Part shown: positions 34,799 through 43,787 of the stretch, in pieces | Layout of the letters: each line of letters opens with the position of its first letter | How positions within the stretch are numbered: position 1 is the first letter of the stretch | From: Candidatus Aegiribacteria sp. | Lineage (GTDB): Bacteria > Fermentibacterota > Fermentibacteria > Fermentibacterales > JCC-6 | Length of the DNA: 55,191 nt | Assembly: GCA_030594645.1 (NCBI GenBank) | Contig: JAUVEU010000012.1 | Location: forward strand, 1 to 55,191 | Direction of reading: 5' to 3' | Notes under the pieces: model-generated | Seen by the model: the letters and a program-made list of their open reading frames with translations, nothing else | The model's database searches: none | What the model was told of the DNA's origin: nothing | Position numbers and translations under genes: made by a program

Positions 34799-37747
34799 AT
34801 GAAAAACTTCAAACTGCGGCTCATGATATTCCTCTTTATCTGCACAACAACGCTGTTCGTTGTTTCATCCAGCGCAACAAATTTCTACGACCGCCATGGA
34901 AATAATTACATCTACATTGAAACTGGAGAGATCCCATTCGACACAATTACATATGCTCCTGTGATATGGGATATAAGAACTGCATTTTTCGAGCTTCGCA
35001 ATTACTATGCAAGTTATGGGTGGGATTCATCCTTCGATTGTGACAGTGCATACAACGCAATAGACCTGCTCATGGAGGAAGCCTGGGATCATGGAGTGAA
35101 TTTTGCCAATGCGAGGGGTGAGATAATGCGGATGGACACGACTGATCTACTCAATGGTCCAGACAGCTCGGATTATTTTGTCAATGTCGCAGAGATAGTT
35201 CGGGAAGATTTCCTGCATCTCATTGCAGGAGGTTTCAAGACAGATACTTCAGAAACCAGCGATGCTCATAATGACGCTGTCATCAGTTATCTTTCTGAAT
35301 ACATGGATTATGATTATACGTGGCCAGATAGATCCGGAGAGTTCATTGGAGTATTCGGCTTTGATGAACCTGATCTCGGATATGAAGGTCCCGGAGAGAA
35401 CCAGTGTCAGTCTGATACAGCATGGTCTAACCTTGTAGAGAATTACGCACAGGCGAGCAGGGATTCAATATCCGGTGATATTCTTCCATTCGGAACATTC
35501 CAGTGCAGGTGGAAAACACAGGATGAAGAGAACTTCTGGTATCGGACAACAATTTCACTGTTCAGCGAAGAACTTGAGTATCCTGTCTTTGACTATTACC
35601 CCTGCAAGTACAGTCCTCCCGATGATCGATCATATCCTGATCAGATCGAATTTGATGAGATAATAGGTGCTACCAATCTTATGCCTTCCGATTCCGTAGA
35701 TTATGAAGCTTTTGCAGACCAGGATGAGATCTTCGCTGTTGACGACAGCGGCTGGTTCCGGGTCTTTAAGTTTGAGAATGTGACCAGTCGTACTGATACT
35801 CTTGAGGTAAGCAGGATAGACAGTATCCTGCTGCCTCAGTCACTGCGGACTAATCCCGTATGGGCAGCAAGTGATTTCAGAGCAGCAGATGTAGGTGACA
35901 GGGATTCCCAAACGCATAGACTTAACGGTGCTGTAGTATTCTTTAAGCAGGATGATCCTGATGAGAATATGGTGATCTTTCATGATGGTTCTGATATTGT
36001 ATTCCTGGAAGATACACTGGAAATGCCCGCAAATGCATGGGAAATGACCACGGTCTGTGTTGGAGAGTATAACTATCCGATGCATCATCCAACGGATTCC
36101 TCAAGACGGGGAATCCTGATCAGTCACGGTGAACTGAGAATTCTTGTCTGCTATCAACTCAGGCGAAGCGGAGTGATTTATGACAGAGCCAGGATATTCG
36201 CATGGGATTACGACACAGAAGAGTTCGATGATGTTACCGGTGATTCCAAGGGTTTGTCGCTTGATATTGAACCGGTCAAAGCCGTCTGGGGCATATTCTG
36301 GCCAACGGATAATGAATGGTCGGCTCATAATTCTGACGATCAGAGCGGATTTATTCTACTCGACAGCAGTGGCAACTATCAGTCCATCTATGAATATATT
36401 CCTCAGGGCTTAAATGAACCCGAGTGGACGGTATCAGATGAATTCACAAATCTTTTCGAGTGGGATGAAACATCGTTCATAGCCAGGCAGACAAAAAGTT
36501 TTCCCTGCTTCACCGCAGGCATGGATTACATCTGTCATCTGAAGGCAGGTGTTCTGGATAAGGCTGTTCTTGAATTCGCTTCAAATCCTGGAAGAAATCC
36601 AAACAGCCCTCTGACCGTTTATGAAAGCTCTCCCTTTGATCTGCCGGAGTCTTACGACTTCTCCCATATAAACGACGCTGCTTCCATCAGGCCCATGAGA
36701 TTCTACGATGATGCTCTGCTGGTCTCCTTTGATTATCCTGGTGATAGTTCTGAAGTATATCGAAGTACTGGAAGCATTAACTTCAGAGGAGGAGATGATA
36801 TCAGCATTTCCTTGAACGAAAATGAAGTTTATATCGATATACTTTCTTCCGATGACTCACCTCTCCTGTCTGCGGCGAGGGTCTACGATGTAAGACAGAC
36901 GTACAGAGTACCAGTTGTATTTAACCCTACTGATGTTGATCCAGCCCAATTCATTCTACTCTATAGTGATATCCCGGTTGAAAATTCATCCGACTACTTT
37001 GCGGATATGCATGTAGCTATGGATACCATGTTCGTATACGGTATTGACAGCACTTCCAGAAGCAACTGCCTGATGCACAACCTTCGTTGCGAAGGGAGAA
37101 GGCAGGATGGTCAGGTTACTTTCTACCCATCATCGGATACTCTTCTCTATCTGATGACCACATCACTGGTCCACGGCTCCAGGGGGATTCACATGAGAGC
37201 CCTTGATTTTACCATGATGTGCGGCAATGGAGGAGGTTCCGCTCAAGTAGGTACATACAGGTGCCCCCCTCTGCTTCTCAACTGGGGACCGAGTGTCGAG
37301 ACCACTAATCCCGATATGATTGGCAGACTGCACGATGTCGTTCAGATGCTAACCGGGAAGAATACCTCTAATCCGGACTTTGTATCTGCTCTCATTGATG
37401 ATAATTACGCTGTTCTTGATACCGTGGAAGCTCAGAATGCTGTACCAGGCCCAGGAGGATGGCAACAGGATCCTGATAATCATGTTCTCAACTTCATCGT
37501 CCTGGAGGATTCGCTGTCAGAAGATCTTCTGTTACTGGCAGTTAATGATTCAAACAGTGATTTGGATTACGATCAAACCTATATTTACTTCCCAACCAGG
37601 GACGATGACTCATTCACAAAACACTGTATTGCTGGATTCGAATGTGATCCTGATACTTTAAGAAATGAAATAAAGCTTCGCTTGGATTTCTTCTGTATGC
37701 CAGCCTATTCAGCAAGTCTGTATTGGCTTGAGTATACGGGGAATTAG
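34799..37747 (+). CDS. large secreted protein, unknown function
   Basis: 982-residue exported protein; signal peptide MKNFKLRLMIFLFICTTTLFVVSSSA. ATG 34799 follows GAAAGGTG; an in-frame GTG at 34790 is an alternative. It is rich in Asp, Ser and Tyr. The N-terminal ~250 residues include AFFELRNYYASYGWDSSFDCDSAYNAIDLL and IGVFGFDEPDLGYEGPGE, with an FGFDEP element reminiscent of TIM-barrel glycoside-hydrolase folds, but I cannot name a family. A middle part reads like a beta-propeller (VVFFKQDDPDENMVIFHDGSD). No T9SS sorting domain is visible at the C-terminus (LYWLEYTGN). It lies alone on the plus strand in the accessory block, and its stop is 2 bp from the Omp85 3'-end remnant. Confidence 0.65.
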   Translation: MKNFKLRLMIFLFICTTTLFVVSSSATNFYDRHGNNYIYIETGEIPFDTITYAPVIWDIRTAFFELRNYYASYGWDSSFDCDSAYNAIDLLMEEAWDHGVNFANARGEIMRMDTTDLLNGPDSSDYFVNVAEIVREDFLHLIAGGFKTDTSETSDAHNDAVISYLSEYMDYDYTWPDRSGEFIGVFGFDEPDLGYEGPGENQCQSDTAWSNLVENYAQASRDSISGDILPFGTFQCRWKTQDEENFWYRTTISLFSEELEYPVFDYYPCKYSPPDDRSYPDQIEFDEIIGATNLMPSDSVDYEAFADQDEIFAVDDSGWFRVFKFENVTSRTDTLEVSRIDSILLPQSLRTNPVWAASDFRAADVGDRDSQTHRLNGAVVFFKQDDPDENMVIFHDGSDIVFLEDTLEMPANAWEMTTVCVGEYNYPMHHPTDSSRRGILISHGELRILVCYQLRRSGVIYDRARIFAWDYDTEEFDDVTGDSKGLSLDIEPVKAVWGIFWPTDNEWSAHNSDDQSGFILLDSSGNYQSIYEYIPQGLNEPEWTVSDEFTNLFEWDETSFIARQTKSFPCFTAGMDYICHLKAGVLDKAVLEFASNPGRNPNSPLTVYESSPFDLPESYDFSHINDAASIRPMRFYDDALLVSFDYPGDSSEVYRSTGSINFRGGDDISISLNENEVYIDILSSDDSPLLSAARVYDVRQTYRVPVVFNPTDVDPAQFILLYSDIPVENSSDYFADMHVAMDTMFVYGIDSTSRSNCLMHNLRCEGRRQDGQVTFYPSSDTLLYLMTTSLVHGSRGIHMRALDFTMMCGNGGGSAQVGTYRCPPLLLNWGPSVETTNPDMIGRLHDVVQMLTGKNTSNPDFVSALIDDNYAVLDTVEAQNAVPGPGGWQQDPDNHVLNFIVLEDSLSEDLLLLAVNDSNSDLDYDQTYIYFPTRDDDSFTKHCIAGFECDPDTLRNEIKLRLDFFCMPAYSASLYWLEYTGN

Positions 37748-37749
37748 AT

Positions 37750-37841
37750 GGATCTTCTTCGCTGACGCTGCCGCAGGTTTTCCTATAAAGGAAGGCCTCG
37801 GAAGCGCAAGGCTGTATCTGCGCATTATGGCTTCTCTTTAA
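37750..37841 (+). pseudogene. duplicated 3' end of the Omp85 gene
   Basis: 92 bp matching the end of the Omp85 gene (29861-29952) at 81 of 92 positions; the first 25 bp are identical. It still encodes the same 29 residues (IFFADAAAGFPIKEGLG, then SARLYLRIMASL) and a stop codon. All sense-codon differences are synonymous. No upstream coding sequence remains. Such synonymous-only divergence means that both copies were once under protein-level selection, for example as parts of two full genes or as alleles from different strains. Confidence 0.85.
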
Positions 37842-37963
37842 CCAGCGAATCGCAAGGGGATTGCACTGAAGGAAAGAATTAGTTATTACTGATAATGATG
37901 ATTGGATGCTGTTTGAAAAGGATAAGAAGTTTCATGGCAGTCCGATCACGAGAGGGGTGCAAT

Positions 37964-38551
37964 ATGAAGTATCTACTTTTATCTGTCCTGATGGCATTTT
38001 CATTATCAGGTTTCGGGGAGGATTTTGAATATAACACAGGTGGGGCTATCGGTTACATTGCGGATCTTTCCGGAGCGAGTGCAGGCTGGGGGGAATGGTT
38101 CATAACATCTGCTTTCAACGATACAGGGCATGATCTGCTTCTGATTGAATTCGGCTTTCCATGTTCCGGAACAGTAACCGGTGATTTCGGCTGGGTTGTA
38201 TGGGAGTCAATGCCTGATACCGGCCCGCCATCCGGCATACCTGAAAGCTCTGATTATCACGGATCTTTTACTCCTGTTGAAGGGCCTGGCGGAGATCCAT
38301 CTGTGTATACATATGTAAACGTATCGAGTCAGTGTATCATAATTCCGGATCAGACACAATTCATTTTCGGCTATCAGAACACAGACCTCGGAGGGCAGAC
38401 GCCTTTCAACGGAGTTGAAACCTGGTCCTGGCACAGCAGTGTCTGGGCTTCGGATGAAGAACATTATCGAACTGCGGTAATCCAGATAAAAGCCGATTTC
38501 AGTTACGATCTGGATTCAACCACCTGGGGGTCAATAAAGAATACTTTCTAA
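37964..38551 (+). CDS. small secreted protein, TWGSIKNTF family (copy A)
   Basis: 195-residue exported protein with signal peptide MKYLLLSVLMAFSLSGFG. The mature part begins EDFEYNTGGAIGYI, is beta-rich and aromatic (GWGEWFITS, FGWVVWES, ETWSWHSSVW) and ends in TTWGSIKNTF, identical in its neighbour. ATG 37964 follows AGGGG; earlier in-frame ATGs do not give a signal peptide. About 55% of positions look alike between the two tandem copies by eye. Function unknown. The WGSIK-type ending may be a surface-sorting or processing tail. A fragment of a third copy lies at 29951. Confidence 0.65.
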   Translation: MKYLLLSVLMAFSLSGFGEDFEYNTGGAIGYIADLSGASAGWGEWFITSAFNDTGHDLLLIEFGFPCSGTVTGDFGWVVWESMPDTGPPSGIPESSDYHGSFTPVEGPGGDPSVYTYVNVSSQCIIIPDQTQFIFGYQNTDLGGQTPFNGVETWSWHSSVWASDEEHYRTAVIQIKADFSYDLDSTTWGSIKNTF

Positions 38552-38595
38552 GTTCTAAGTGCACTTGTCAGATACTCTTAATTGAAAGGAAAGAT

Positions 38596-39192
38596 ATGAA
38601 AAATTTCATTCTTGTGATGATAGTTCTCGTATTTTCTTCAGCTGCTTTCGCTGAGGATTTCGAGTATAACACAGGTGGAACCATTGATATTACACCGACT
38701 ACCGGTGGATCAGCTTCAGGCTGGGGAGAATGGTTCATAACCTCAGTACAGAACGATACCGGATACGATATCCTGCTGACCGAGTTTGGATTTCCGTGCT
38801 GCGGTCCTCCTACAGGCGCTTACGGGTGGGTAGTCTGGATCGATGTAGGGGGGCTTGTTGCTCCTTCAGGTCAAGCTTCAACTGCTGACTACTATGGCGA
38901 GTTTACACCGGATGATCCCGATCCTGGAACATTCCCTCCTACAGACTACACATATATTGATGTGTCCAGTTTCAGTATTATCATTCCTGACGGCAACTAC
39001 TTCTGCTTCGGATACGATAATACCGGTACCGGTGGACAGATCGATTACAACGGAGTAAATACCTGGGCATGGTACAGCGGCATGTGGGATCCTGATCAAT
39101 CCTGGAGCCGTACAGCCGTTCTACAGGTCAAGGCCGATTTCGAAGGAGCTCTTGACCAGACCACATGGGGAAGTATCAAGAACACATTTTAG
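38596..39192 (+). CDS. small secreted protein, TWGSIKNTF family (copy B)
   Basis: 198-residue tandem paralogue of the preceding gene. Signal peptide MKNFILVMIVLVFSSAAFA, then EDFEYNTGGTIDITP, SGWGEWFITSVQNDTGYDILLTEFGFPCCG, NTWAWYSGMW and the shared C-terminus TTWGSIKNTF. The cysteines differ between copies (CSG versus CCG). GAAAGGAAAG precedes the ATG. A strong terminator follows (39212-39243). The role is unknown; secretion is supported by the signal peptide. Confidence 0.65.
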   Translation: MKNFILVMIVLVFSSAAFAEDFEYNTGGTIDITPTTGGSASGWGEWFITSVQNDTGYDILLTEFGFPCCGPPTGAYGWVVWIDVGGLVAPSGQASTADYYGEFTPDDPDPGTFPPTDYTYIDVSSFSIIIPDGNYFCFGYDNTGTGGQIDYNGVNTWAWYSGMWDPDQSWSRTAVLQVKADFEGALDQTTWGSIKNTF

Positions 39193-39211
39193 CAGCGATT
39201 AGCAGCTGAAA

Positions 39212-39243
39212 GAACCCCCTGCATGAAGCGGGGGGTTCCTCTT
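39212..39243 (+). terminator. rho-independent terminator
   Basis: Stem GAACCCCC with GGGGGTTC (8-9 G-C-rich pairs) around TGCATGAAGC, followed by CTCTTT, 20 bp after the stop of copy B. It isolates the secreted-protein genes from the ArsR-methyltransferase promoter just downstream. Confidence 0.85.
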
Positions 39244-39250
39244 TATATAT

Positions 39251-39285
39251 TTGACATATGAGAATATTATCATATATTCATATCT
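39251..39285 (+). promoter_or_regulatory. promoter and overlapping operator of the ArsR-methyltransferase/ahcY operon
   Basis: TTGACA at 39251-39256 and TATATT at 39273-39278 are 16 bp apart, so transcription should start at about 39285, on or next to the ATG at 39286. An inverted repeat ATATGA-N8-TCATAT (39256-39275) fills the spacer, a natural place for an ArsR-type dimer. No ribosome site lies between the promoter and the start codon. Confidence 0.6.
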
Positions 39286-40212
39286 ATGAAAAGTATTTTC
39301 AGCGCGCTGGCAAATTCAAGCAGGCTCAGAATGGTCCGCATTCTCCTTCGCGGACCCCTGAATGTTAGTGAAATATCCGATGTTCTAAGGCTGAGCCAGT
39401 CAAATGTAAGCCATAATCTTAAAAACCTTCTGGACGCTGGGATTGTTATCCGGAAGGGGCGCGGCAGCTGGGTATACTACAGACTGAACAGGCATGACCC
39501 CGTAATCAGGATTCTTATTGAGAGTATAGCAGCAGGTGCTTCGAGCATTGAAAATCACGATGCTGACATGTCTGAACTGACAAGATGTTACGCATCACGA
39601 AGGATGGAGTCAAAGCAATTCTTCGATCGCATAGCCACTGAATGGGATCATGTATCCGATCTGATGCCTGATCCGGAAAGTTATATTTCTGATGTTCTAG
39701 AAATGTTTCCAGTTGATGCTCTGATTCTGGATGCGGGTTGCGGAAGCGGTGAGCTTGTTCTGAGACTTGCCAGGAGGGGAACATCCGTTATTGGAGTCGA
39801 TCAGTCACAGGAGATGATTTCAGAAGCGGGGAAGAAGCTTTTCGCGAAATGTCACAATAAGAACGTAGAACTCAGACTCGGAACCGCGGAACACTTTCCT
39901 GTTGCTGATTCTTCGGTTGACGGGGTAATAGCGCACATGCTGCTTCATCATCTTGGTGAACCCCCCGCATTTTTTACTGAAGCCGCAAGGGTGTGTCTTC
40001 CCGGTGCTCTATGCGCTGTAATTGAACTTCTGCCTCACGATAACGCGGATTTAAAAAGAACTCATGGTGATCTCTGGCCGGGGCTGGATCTGGACGAAGT
40101 CAGAGACTGGATGATGAATGCGGGATTCAAAATTGAAAATAAATACATAACGGATGACGGCAGAGCGTTCATACTGTCCGGAATTCTTGAAGAAAGGAAC
40201 GGGAATGGTTGA
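39286..40212 (+). CDS. ArsR-type regulator fused to SAM-dependent methyltransferase
   Basis: 308-residue fusion. Residues 1-90 are an ArsR/SmtB winged helix ([53 protein letters not shown]) without an obvious metal-binding Cys pair. Residues 140-290 are a class I methyltransferase: SAM motif [17 protein letters not shown], acidic VIGVDQS, and [20 protein letters not shown]. Coupled to ahcY (8-bp overlap), so it very likely senses SAM or S-adenosylhomocysteine (SAH) and controls the operon, like SAH-responsive ArsR regulators known elsewhere. Whether the methyltransferase domain still catalyses is unknown; it may serve only as the ligand sensor. Confidence 0.82.
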   Translation: MKSIFSALANSSRLRMVRILLRGPLNVSEISDVLRLSQSNVSHNLKNLLDAGIVIRKGRGSWVYYRLNRHDPVIRILIESIAAGASSIENHDADMSELTRCYASRRMESKQFFDRIATEWDHVSDLMPDPESYISDVLEMFPVDALILDAGCGSGELVLRLARRGTSVIGVDQSQEMISEAGKKLFAKCHNKNVELRLGTAEHFPVADSSVDGVIAHMLLHHLGEPPAFFTEAARVCLPGALCAVIELLPHDNADLKRTHGDLWPGLDLDEVRDWMMNAGFKIENKYITDDGRAFILSGILEERNGNG

Positions 40213-41614
40213 TTACAGAGTAGCTGATATGTCACTTGCTGATTTCGGGAGAATGGAAATTACTATAGCCGAGAAGGAAATGCCGGGGCTCATGGCTGTG
40301 AGGGATAAATACGGGAAAAGCAAACCACTGCAGGGACTGAGAATCACCGGTTCGCTTCACATGACCATTCAGACAGCAGTGCTGATTGAGACTCTTCTGG
40401 AACTTGGTGCTGATGTGAGATGGGCGAGCTGCAATATCTTTTCAACACAGGATCATGCAGCTGCCGCGATCGCAGAAACCGGAATACCTGTTTTCGCCTG
40501 GAAGGGCGAATCTCTGGAGGAATACTGGTGGTGCACCAGAAACGCACTTACCTTCCCCGGAGGGAAGGGTCCCGATCTCATCGTTGATGATGGTGGTGAC
40601 GCTACTCTTATGGTTCACAGGGGGTTCGAGCTTGAACGCGAGTTCAGCAGTACAGGAAGACTGGCGGATTCCAGAGAAGAAACCGAAGACATGCAGGCTT
40701 TCATGGACAACCTCCGTTCTGGTGTCAGGGAAAATCCTGATTTCTGGACATCTATTGTCCACGGAATCATCGGTGTGTCTGAAGAGACGACCACCGGAGT
40801 TCACCGGCTGTACCAGATGCTGAAAGCGGGCAAGCTCCTTTTTCCCGCATACAATGTCAACGATTCTGTAACGAAGAGCAAGTTTGATAACCTTTACGGA
40901 TGCAGAGAATCTCTGGCTGATGGCCTCAAGCGTGCTACAGACGTGATGGTTGCCGGCAAGACAATTCTTATATGCGGTTACGGTGATGTCGGTAAAGGCT
41001 GTGCTCAGAGCATGCGCGGTTTCGGGGCAAGGGTACTCATCACAGAAATAGATCCCATATGCGCTCTCCAGGCTGTGATGGAGGGATTCGAAGTCACAAC
41101 AGTTGAGGAAGCTCTGGAAGAAGCGTCAATAATAGTAACGGCAACAGGCAATTACAACGTTATTACAGCCGATCATATGAGCCGCATGAAAGATCAGTCG
41201 ATTGTCTGCAATATCGGTCACTTTGATAATGAGATAGATATGGCCGGACTTGAAGCGACTGAGGGAGTGAAGAAGGAAGAAGTTAAGCCCCAGGTACACA
41301 GATTCAGTTTCCCCGACGGGCATGTTATCTATCTTCTTGCTGAGGGCAGGCTCGTCAATCTTGGATGCGCAACAGGCCATCCAAGTTTTGTAATGTCCAG
41401 CTCATTCACCAATCAGTGCCTTGCTCAGATAGCTCTTGCGGAGGAAAGACCAGCTGTCGGTGTATATATGCTTCCCAAAATTCTTGATGAGGAAGTAGCC
41501 CGTCTGCATCTTGGTAAATTGGGCGTAAAACTGACGAAACTGTCAACCCGGCAGGCTGAGTACATCGGAGTTGATGTAGAAGGGCCATATAAGCCGGAGC
41601 ATTACCGATACTGA
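40205..41614 (+). CDS. ahcY: S-adenosylhomocysteine hydrolase
   Basis: Splits SAH to adenosine and homocysteine using tightly bound NAD, removing the inhibitor of methyltransferases. Diagnostic stretches: [67 protein letters not shown] (catalytic Lys/Asp), NAD motif [20 protein letters not shown], and the closing KPEHYRY. ATG 40205 gives 469 residues and overlaps the regulator gene by 8 bp; an in-frame ATG at 40154 lies deep inside the regulator. Normal length and complete. Confidence 0.97.
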   Translation: MVDYRVADMSLADFGRMEITIAEKEMPGLMAVRDKYGKSKPLQGLRITGSLHMTIQTAVLIETLLELGADVRWASCNIFSTQDHAAAAIAETGIPVFAWKGESLEEYWWCTRNALTFPGGKGPDLIVDDGGDATLMVHRGFELEREFSSTGRLADSREETEDMQAFMDNLRSGVRENPDFWTSIVHGIIGVSEETTTGVHRLYQMLKAGKLLFPAYNVNDSVTKSKFDNLYGCRESLADGLKRATDVMVAGKTILICGYGDVGKGCAQSMRGFGARVLITEIDPICALQAVMEGFEVTTVEEALEEASIIVTATGNYNVITADHMSRMKDQSIVCNIGHFDNEIDMAGLEATEGVKKEEVKPQVHRFSFPDGHVIYLLAEGRLVNLGCATGHPSFVMSSSFTNQCLAQIALAEERPAVGVYMLPKILDEEVARLHLGKLGVKLTKLSTRQAEYIGVDVEGPYKPEHYRY

Positions 41615-41731
41615 CATGGCGGGAACAGGCATTCTTAATGTGGCAGAATCAGATGAAAGATGCTTATATTTTCGGCTTGGATTAATGAGAATACCGGATA
41701 CGAATATATAGAGAAAAGGAAAGGGAATACG

Positions 41732-42133
41732 ATGGTGGATAAGATAAGAGTTTTGCTGGTTGATGACGACCCGGATTTCATTGAAGCCAACAGCATCGTG
41801 CTTGAAGCCTGCGGGTTTGAAGTGCTGTCTGCATCAAGCGGCGCAGATGGACTCAGAATGGTCAAGGAAGAAAACCCTGATGTCGTGATACTTGATGTTA
41901 TGATGGAGCATACCGATGAGGGATTTGCGGTAGCCAGAAGAATTCGTTCAAGGCTCAGAAGCAAGGTTCCTATCATCATGCTCACATCAGTTGGCGAAGT
42001 TACCGGTTACGATTTCAATCCTGAGGAGAATCCGGATTTCTTTCCTGTTGACATCTTCCTTGAAAAACCGGTTCCTCCTGCTATCCTTGTAAACAGGATA
42101 CGTGAAGTGCTGAAGAAAGGAGAGGATCAGTGA
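41732..42133 (+). CDS. single-domain response regulator
   Basis: Receiver domain only, 134 residues: acidic pair D11-D12 in VLLVDDDPDF, phosphoacceptor D55 in VVILDVMME, Thr in IIMLTS and Lys in FLEKP. There is no output domain, so it acts through protein contacts (CheY/Spo0F-like). Start at ATG 41732 after AAAGGGAA; an in-frame ATG at 41660 adds 24 atypical residues. Its stop overlaps the hydrogenase gamma-subunit start (GTGA at 42130), so it is expressed with the hydrogenase; similar receiver genes sit next to NADH-linked hydrogenase operons elsewhere. Cognate kinase unknown. Confidence 0.85.
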   Translation: MVDKIRVLLVDDDPDFIEANSIVLEACGFEVLSASSGADGLRMVKEENPDVVILDVMMEHTDEGFAVARRIRSRLRSKVPIIMLTSVGEVTGYDFNPEENPDFFPVDIFLEKPVPPAILVNRIREVLKKGEDQ

Positions 42134-42591
42134 GCCGCAATCCGCAGGAAATTGTTTCCGATGCATTGGCTGAGTATGGTTCCGGCAGAGAAGCGGTATT
42201 GCAGATTCTTACCAAAATCAACAGGGAACTGAGCTATATCCCTGAGGAAGCCGTTGCTGCTGTTGCAAACGCAGTTGGTGTAAGCAACGCTGAGATCTAC
42301 AGTGTGATTTCATTTTACTCGTTTTTCTCAACGGAACCAAGAGGACGGAATATCATACGTCTTTGCACAACGATAAGTTGCGAGATGAACGGTTCCCGCG
42401 AAATCCTTGAGACCATTGAAAAAGAGCTGGGCATAAAAGCAGGCGCTACAACACCTGACGGCAGGATAACCCTCGAGACGACGAGCTGCATAGGACTATG
42501 CGATCAGGCACCGGCAATGATGGTGAACGATACTCCCCATACCCGGCTGACACCGCCTGAAACCCGCAGAATTATCGCGGGTCTGGAATAG
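42130..42591 (+). CDS. hydC: NADH-dependent [FeFe] hydrogenase, NuoE-like [2Fe-2S] subunit
   Basis: Thioredoxin-like [2Fe-2S] subunit of a cytoplasmic hydrogenase, homologous to NuoE. The four cluster cysteines appear in CTTISCEMNG (C-x4-C) and TSCIGLCDQAPAM. The N-terminal helical part (AVLQILTKINRELSYIPEEAVAAVANAVGVSNAEIYSVISFYSFF) is typical. 153 residues; GTG start overlapping the upstream stop. It passes electrons between the flavin subunit and the hydrogenase subunit encoded next. Confidence 0.92.
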   Translation: MSRNPQEIVSDALAEYGSGREAVLQILTKINRELSYIPEEAVAAVANAVGVSNAEIYSVISFYSFFSTEPRGRNIIRLCTTISCEMNGSREILETIEKELGIKAGATTPDGRITLETTSCIGLCDQAPAMMVNDTPHTRLTPPETRRIIAGLE

Positions 42592-42605
42592 AGAGGTCAG
42601 CAGAT

Positions 42606-43787
42606 ATGAGTGAGAAGAAAATACTGACCGCAACAGAACAGCCGGATACAGGTTCCGCTCTGAAGAAGAGCCTTGGGATGACATCCGCCGACGTGGTTTT
42701 CGAGGTCAGGGAATCTGAAATACGAGGTCGAGGCGGCGCCGGTTTCCCGACAGGTATCAAGTGGAACCTCGCGGGTGCAGCCTCCGGCAGTAACAAAATG
42801 GTTATCTGCAATGCGGACGAGGGTGAACCCGGAACTTTCAAGGACAGATATCTGATTGAGAATTACTCCCTGAAACTTCTTGAGGGAATGACAATTGCCG
42901 GTTATGCCATAGGCTCCTCGTACGGAATCATTTACCTGCGTGCAGAATATCCGTATCTTATTCCGGTTATAGAGAAAGCCAGAGAGAATTTAATTCGGGA
43001 GAACCTGCTCGGAGAAAACATACTGGGCACGGATTTTAACTTCGATATTGAAATTAGACCGGGTGCAGGCGCTTATGTATGCGGAGAAGAAACTTCGCTT
43101 ATCGAGAGCCTGGAAGGCAAACGGGGAGTACCGCGGAACAAACCTCCTTTCCCTGTTAATTCCGGATACCTGTTCCGCCCTACAATCGTAAATAATGTTG
43201 AGACGTTTACCGCTGTACCCCATATCATCCTCAATGGAGCGGAGTGGTATCAGGGTCTTGGAATAGGCAATTGTACAGGGACCAAACTGTTCAGTATCTC
43301 GGGAGACATCGAGAATCCCGGTGTATACGAACTGCCGATGGGTTCACCGATCAGCGAACTCCTTGAAGCTTCGGGCTCAAAGGATGTGCAGGCAGTGCAG
43401 GTAGGCGGAGCCAGTGGAGCAACAATCACCGCGGACGAACTGGATAGATCTCTTTCATTTGAAGATCTGCCTCCCGGAGGATCGGTGATTGTTTTCAACA
43501 GCAGCCGTAACATGATGGATGTTCTTGAGAATTTCCTTGAATTTTTCGTACATGAATCATGTGGCCAGTGCACAACCTGTCGTGAGGGCAATGTGCGCCT
43601 TCTGGATGCTGTACACTTGATCAGAAACGGAGAGATCAGCAGCATGGAGGAGCTTGAACCATTTTTCCAGCTTGCAGAGGTAATGAAAATCAGCAGCAAG
43701 TGCGGACTTGGTCAGACATCACCCAATTGTTTCATTGATATAGTCACCAGGTTCATTGACCTGCCAGACGAAAAGGAAGGTGAATGA
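42606..43787 (+). CDS. hydB: NADH-dependent [FeFe] hydrogenase, NuoF-like flavin subunit (short form)
   Basis: Binds NAD(H), FMN and one [4Fe-4S] cluster. NADH site IRGRGGAGFPTG; FMN-binding NADEGEPGTFKDRYLIE and YVCGEETSLIESLEG; cluster motif SCGQCTTCREGN plus a later Cys in SSKCGLGQTSPN. At 393 residues it lacks both the N-terminal [2Fe-2S] domain and the C-terminal 2x[4Fe-4S] ferredoxin domain found in the ~600-residue HydB of bifurcating enzymes such as Thermotoga's. This may mean a simpler NADH-linked, non-bifurcating enzyme, but that is inference. 14 bp after hydC; overlaps hydA by 4 bp. Confidence 0.93.
   Translation: MSEKKILTATEQPDTGSALKKSLGMTSADVVFEVRESEIRGRGGAGFPTGIKWNLAGAASGSNKMVICNADEGEPGTFKDRYLIENYSLKLLEGMTIAGYAIGSSYGIIYLRAEYPYLIPVIEKARENLIRENLLGENILGTDFNFDIEIRPGAGAYVCGEETSLIESLEGKRGVPRNKPPFPVNSGYLFRPTIVNNVETFTAVPHIILNGAEWYQGLGIGNCTGTKLFSISGDIENPGVYELPMGSPISELLEASGSKDVQAVQVGGASGATITADELDRSLSFEDLPPGGSVIVFNSSRNMMDVLENFLEFFVHESCGQCTTCREGNVRLLDAVHLIRNGEISSMEELEPFFQLAEVMKISSKCGLGQTSPNCFIDIVTRFIDLPDEKEGE

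Noticed and set aside
34799-37747. T9SS cargo status of the 982-residue secreted protein
   Set aside because: It has a signal peptide but no recognisable sorting domain at the C-terminus.
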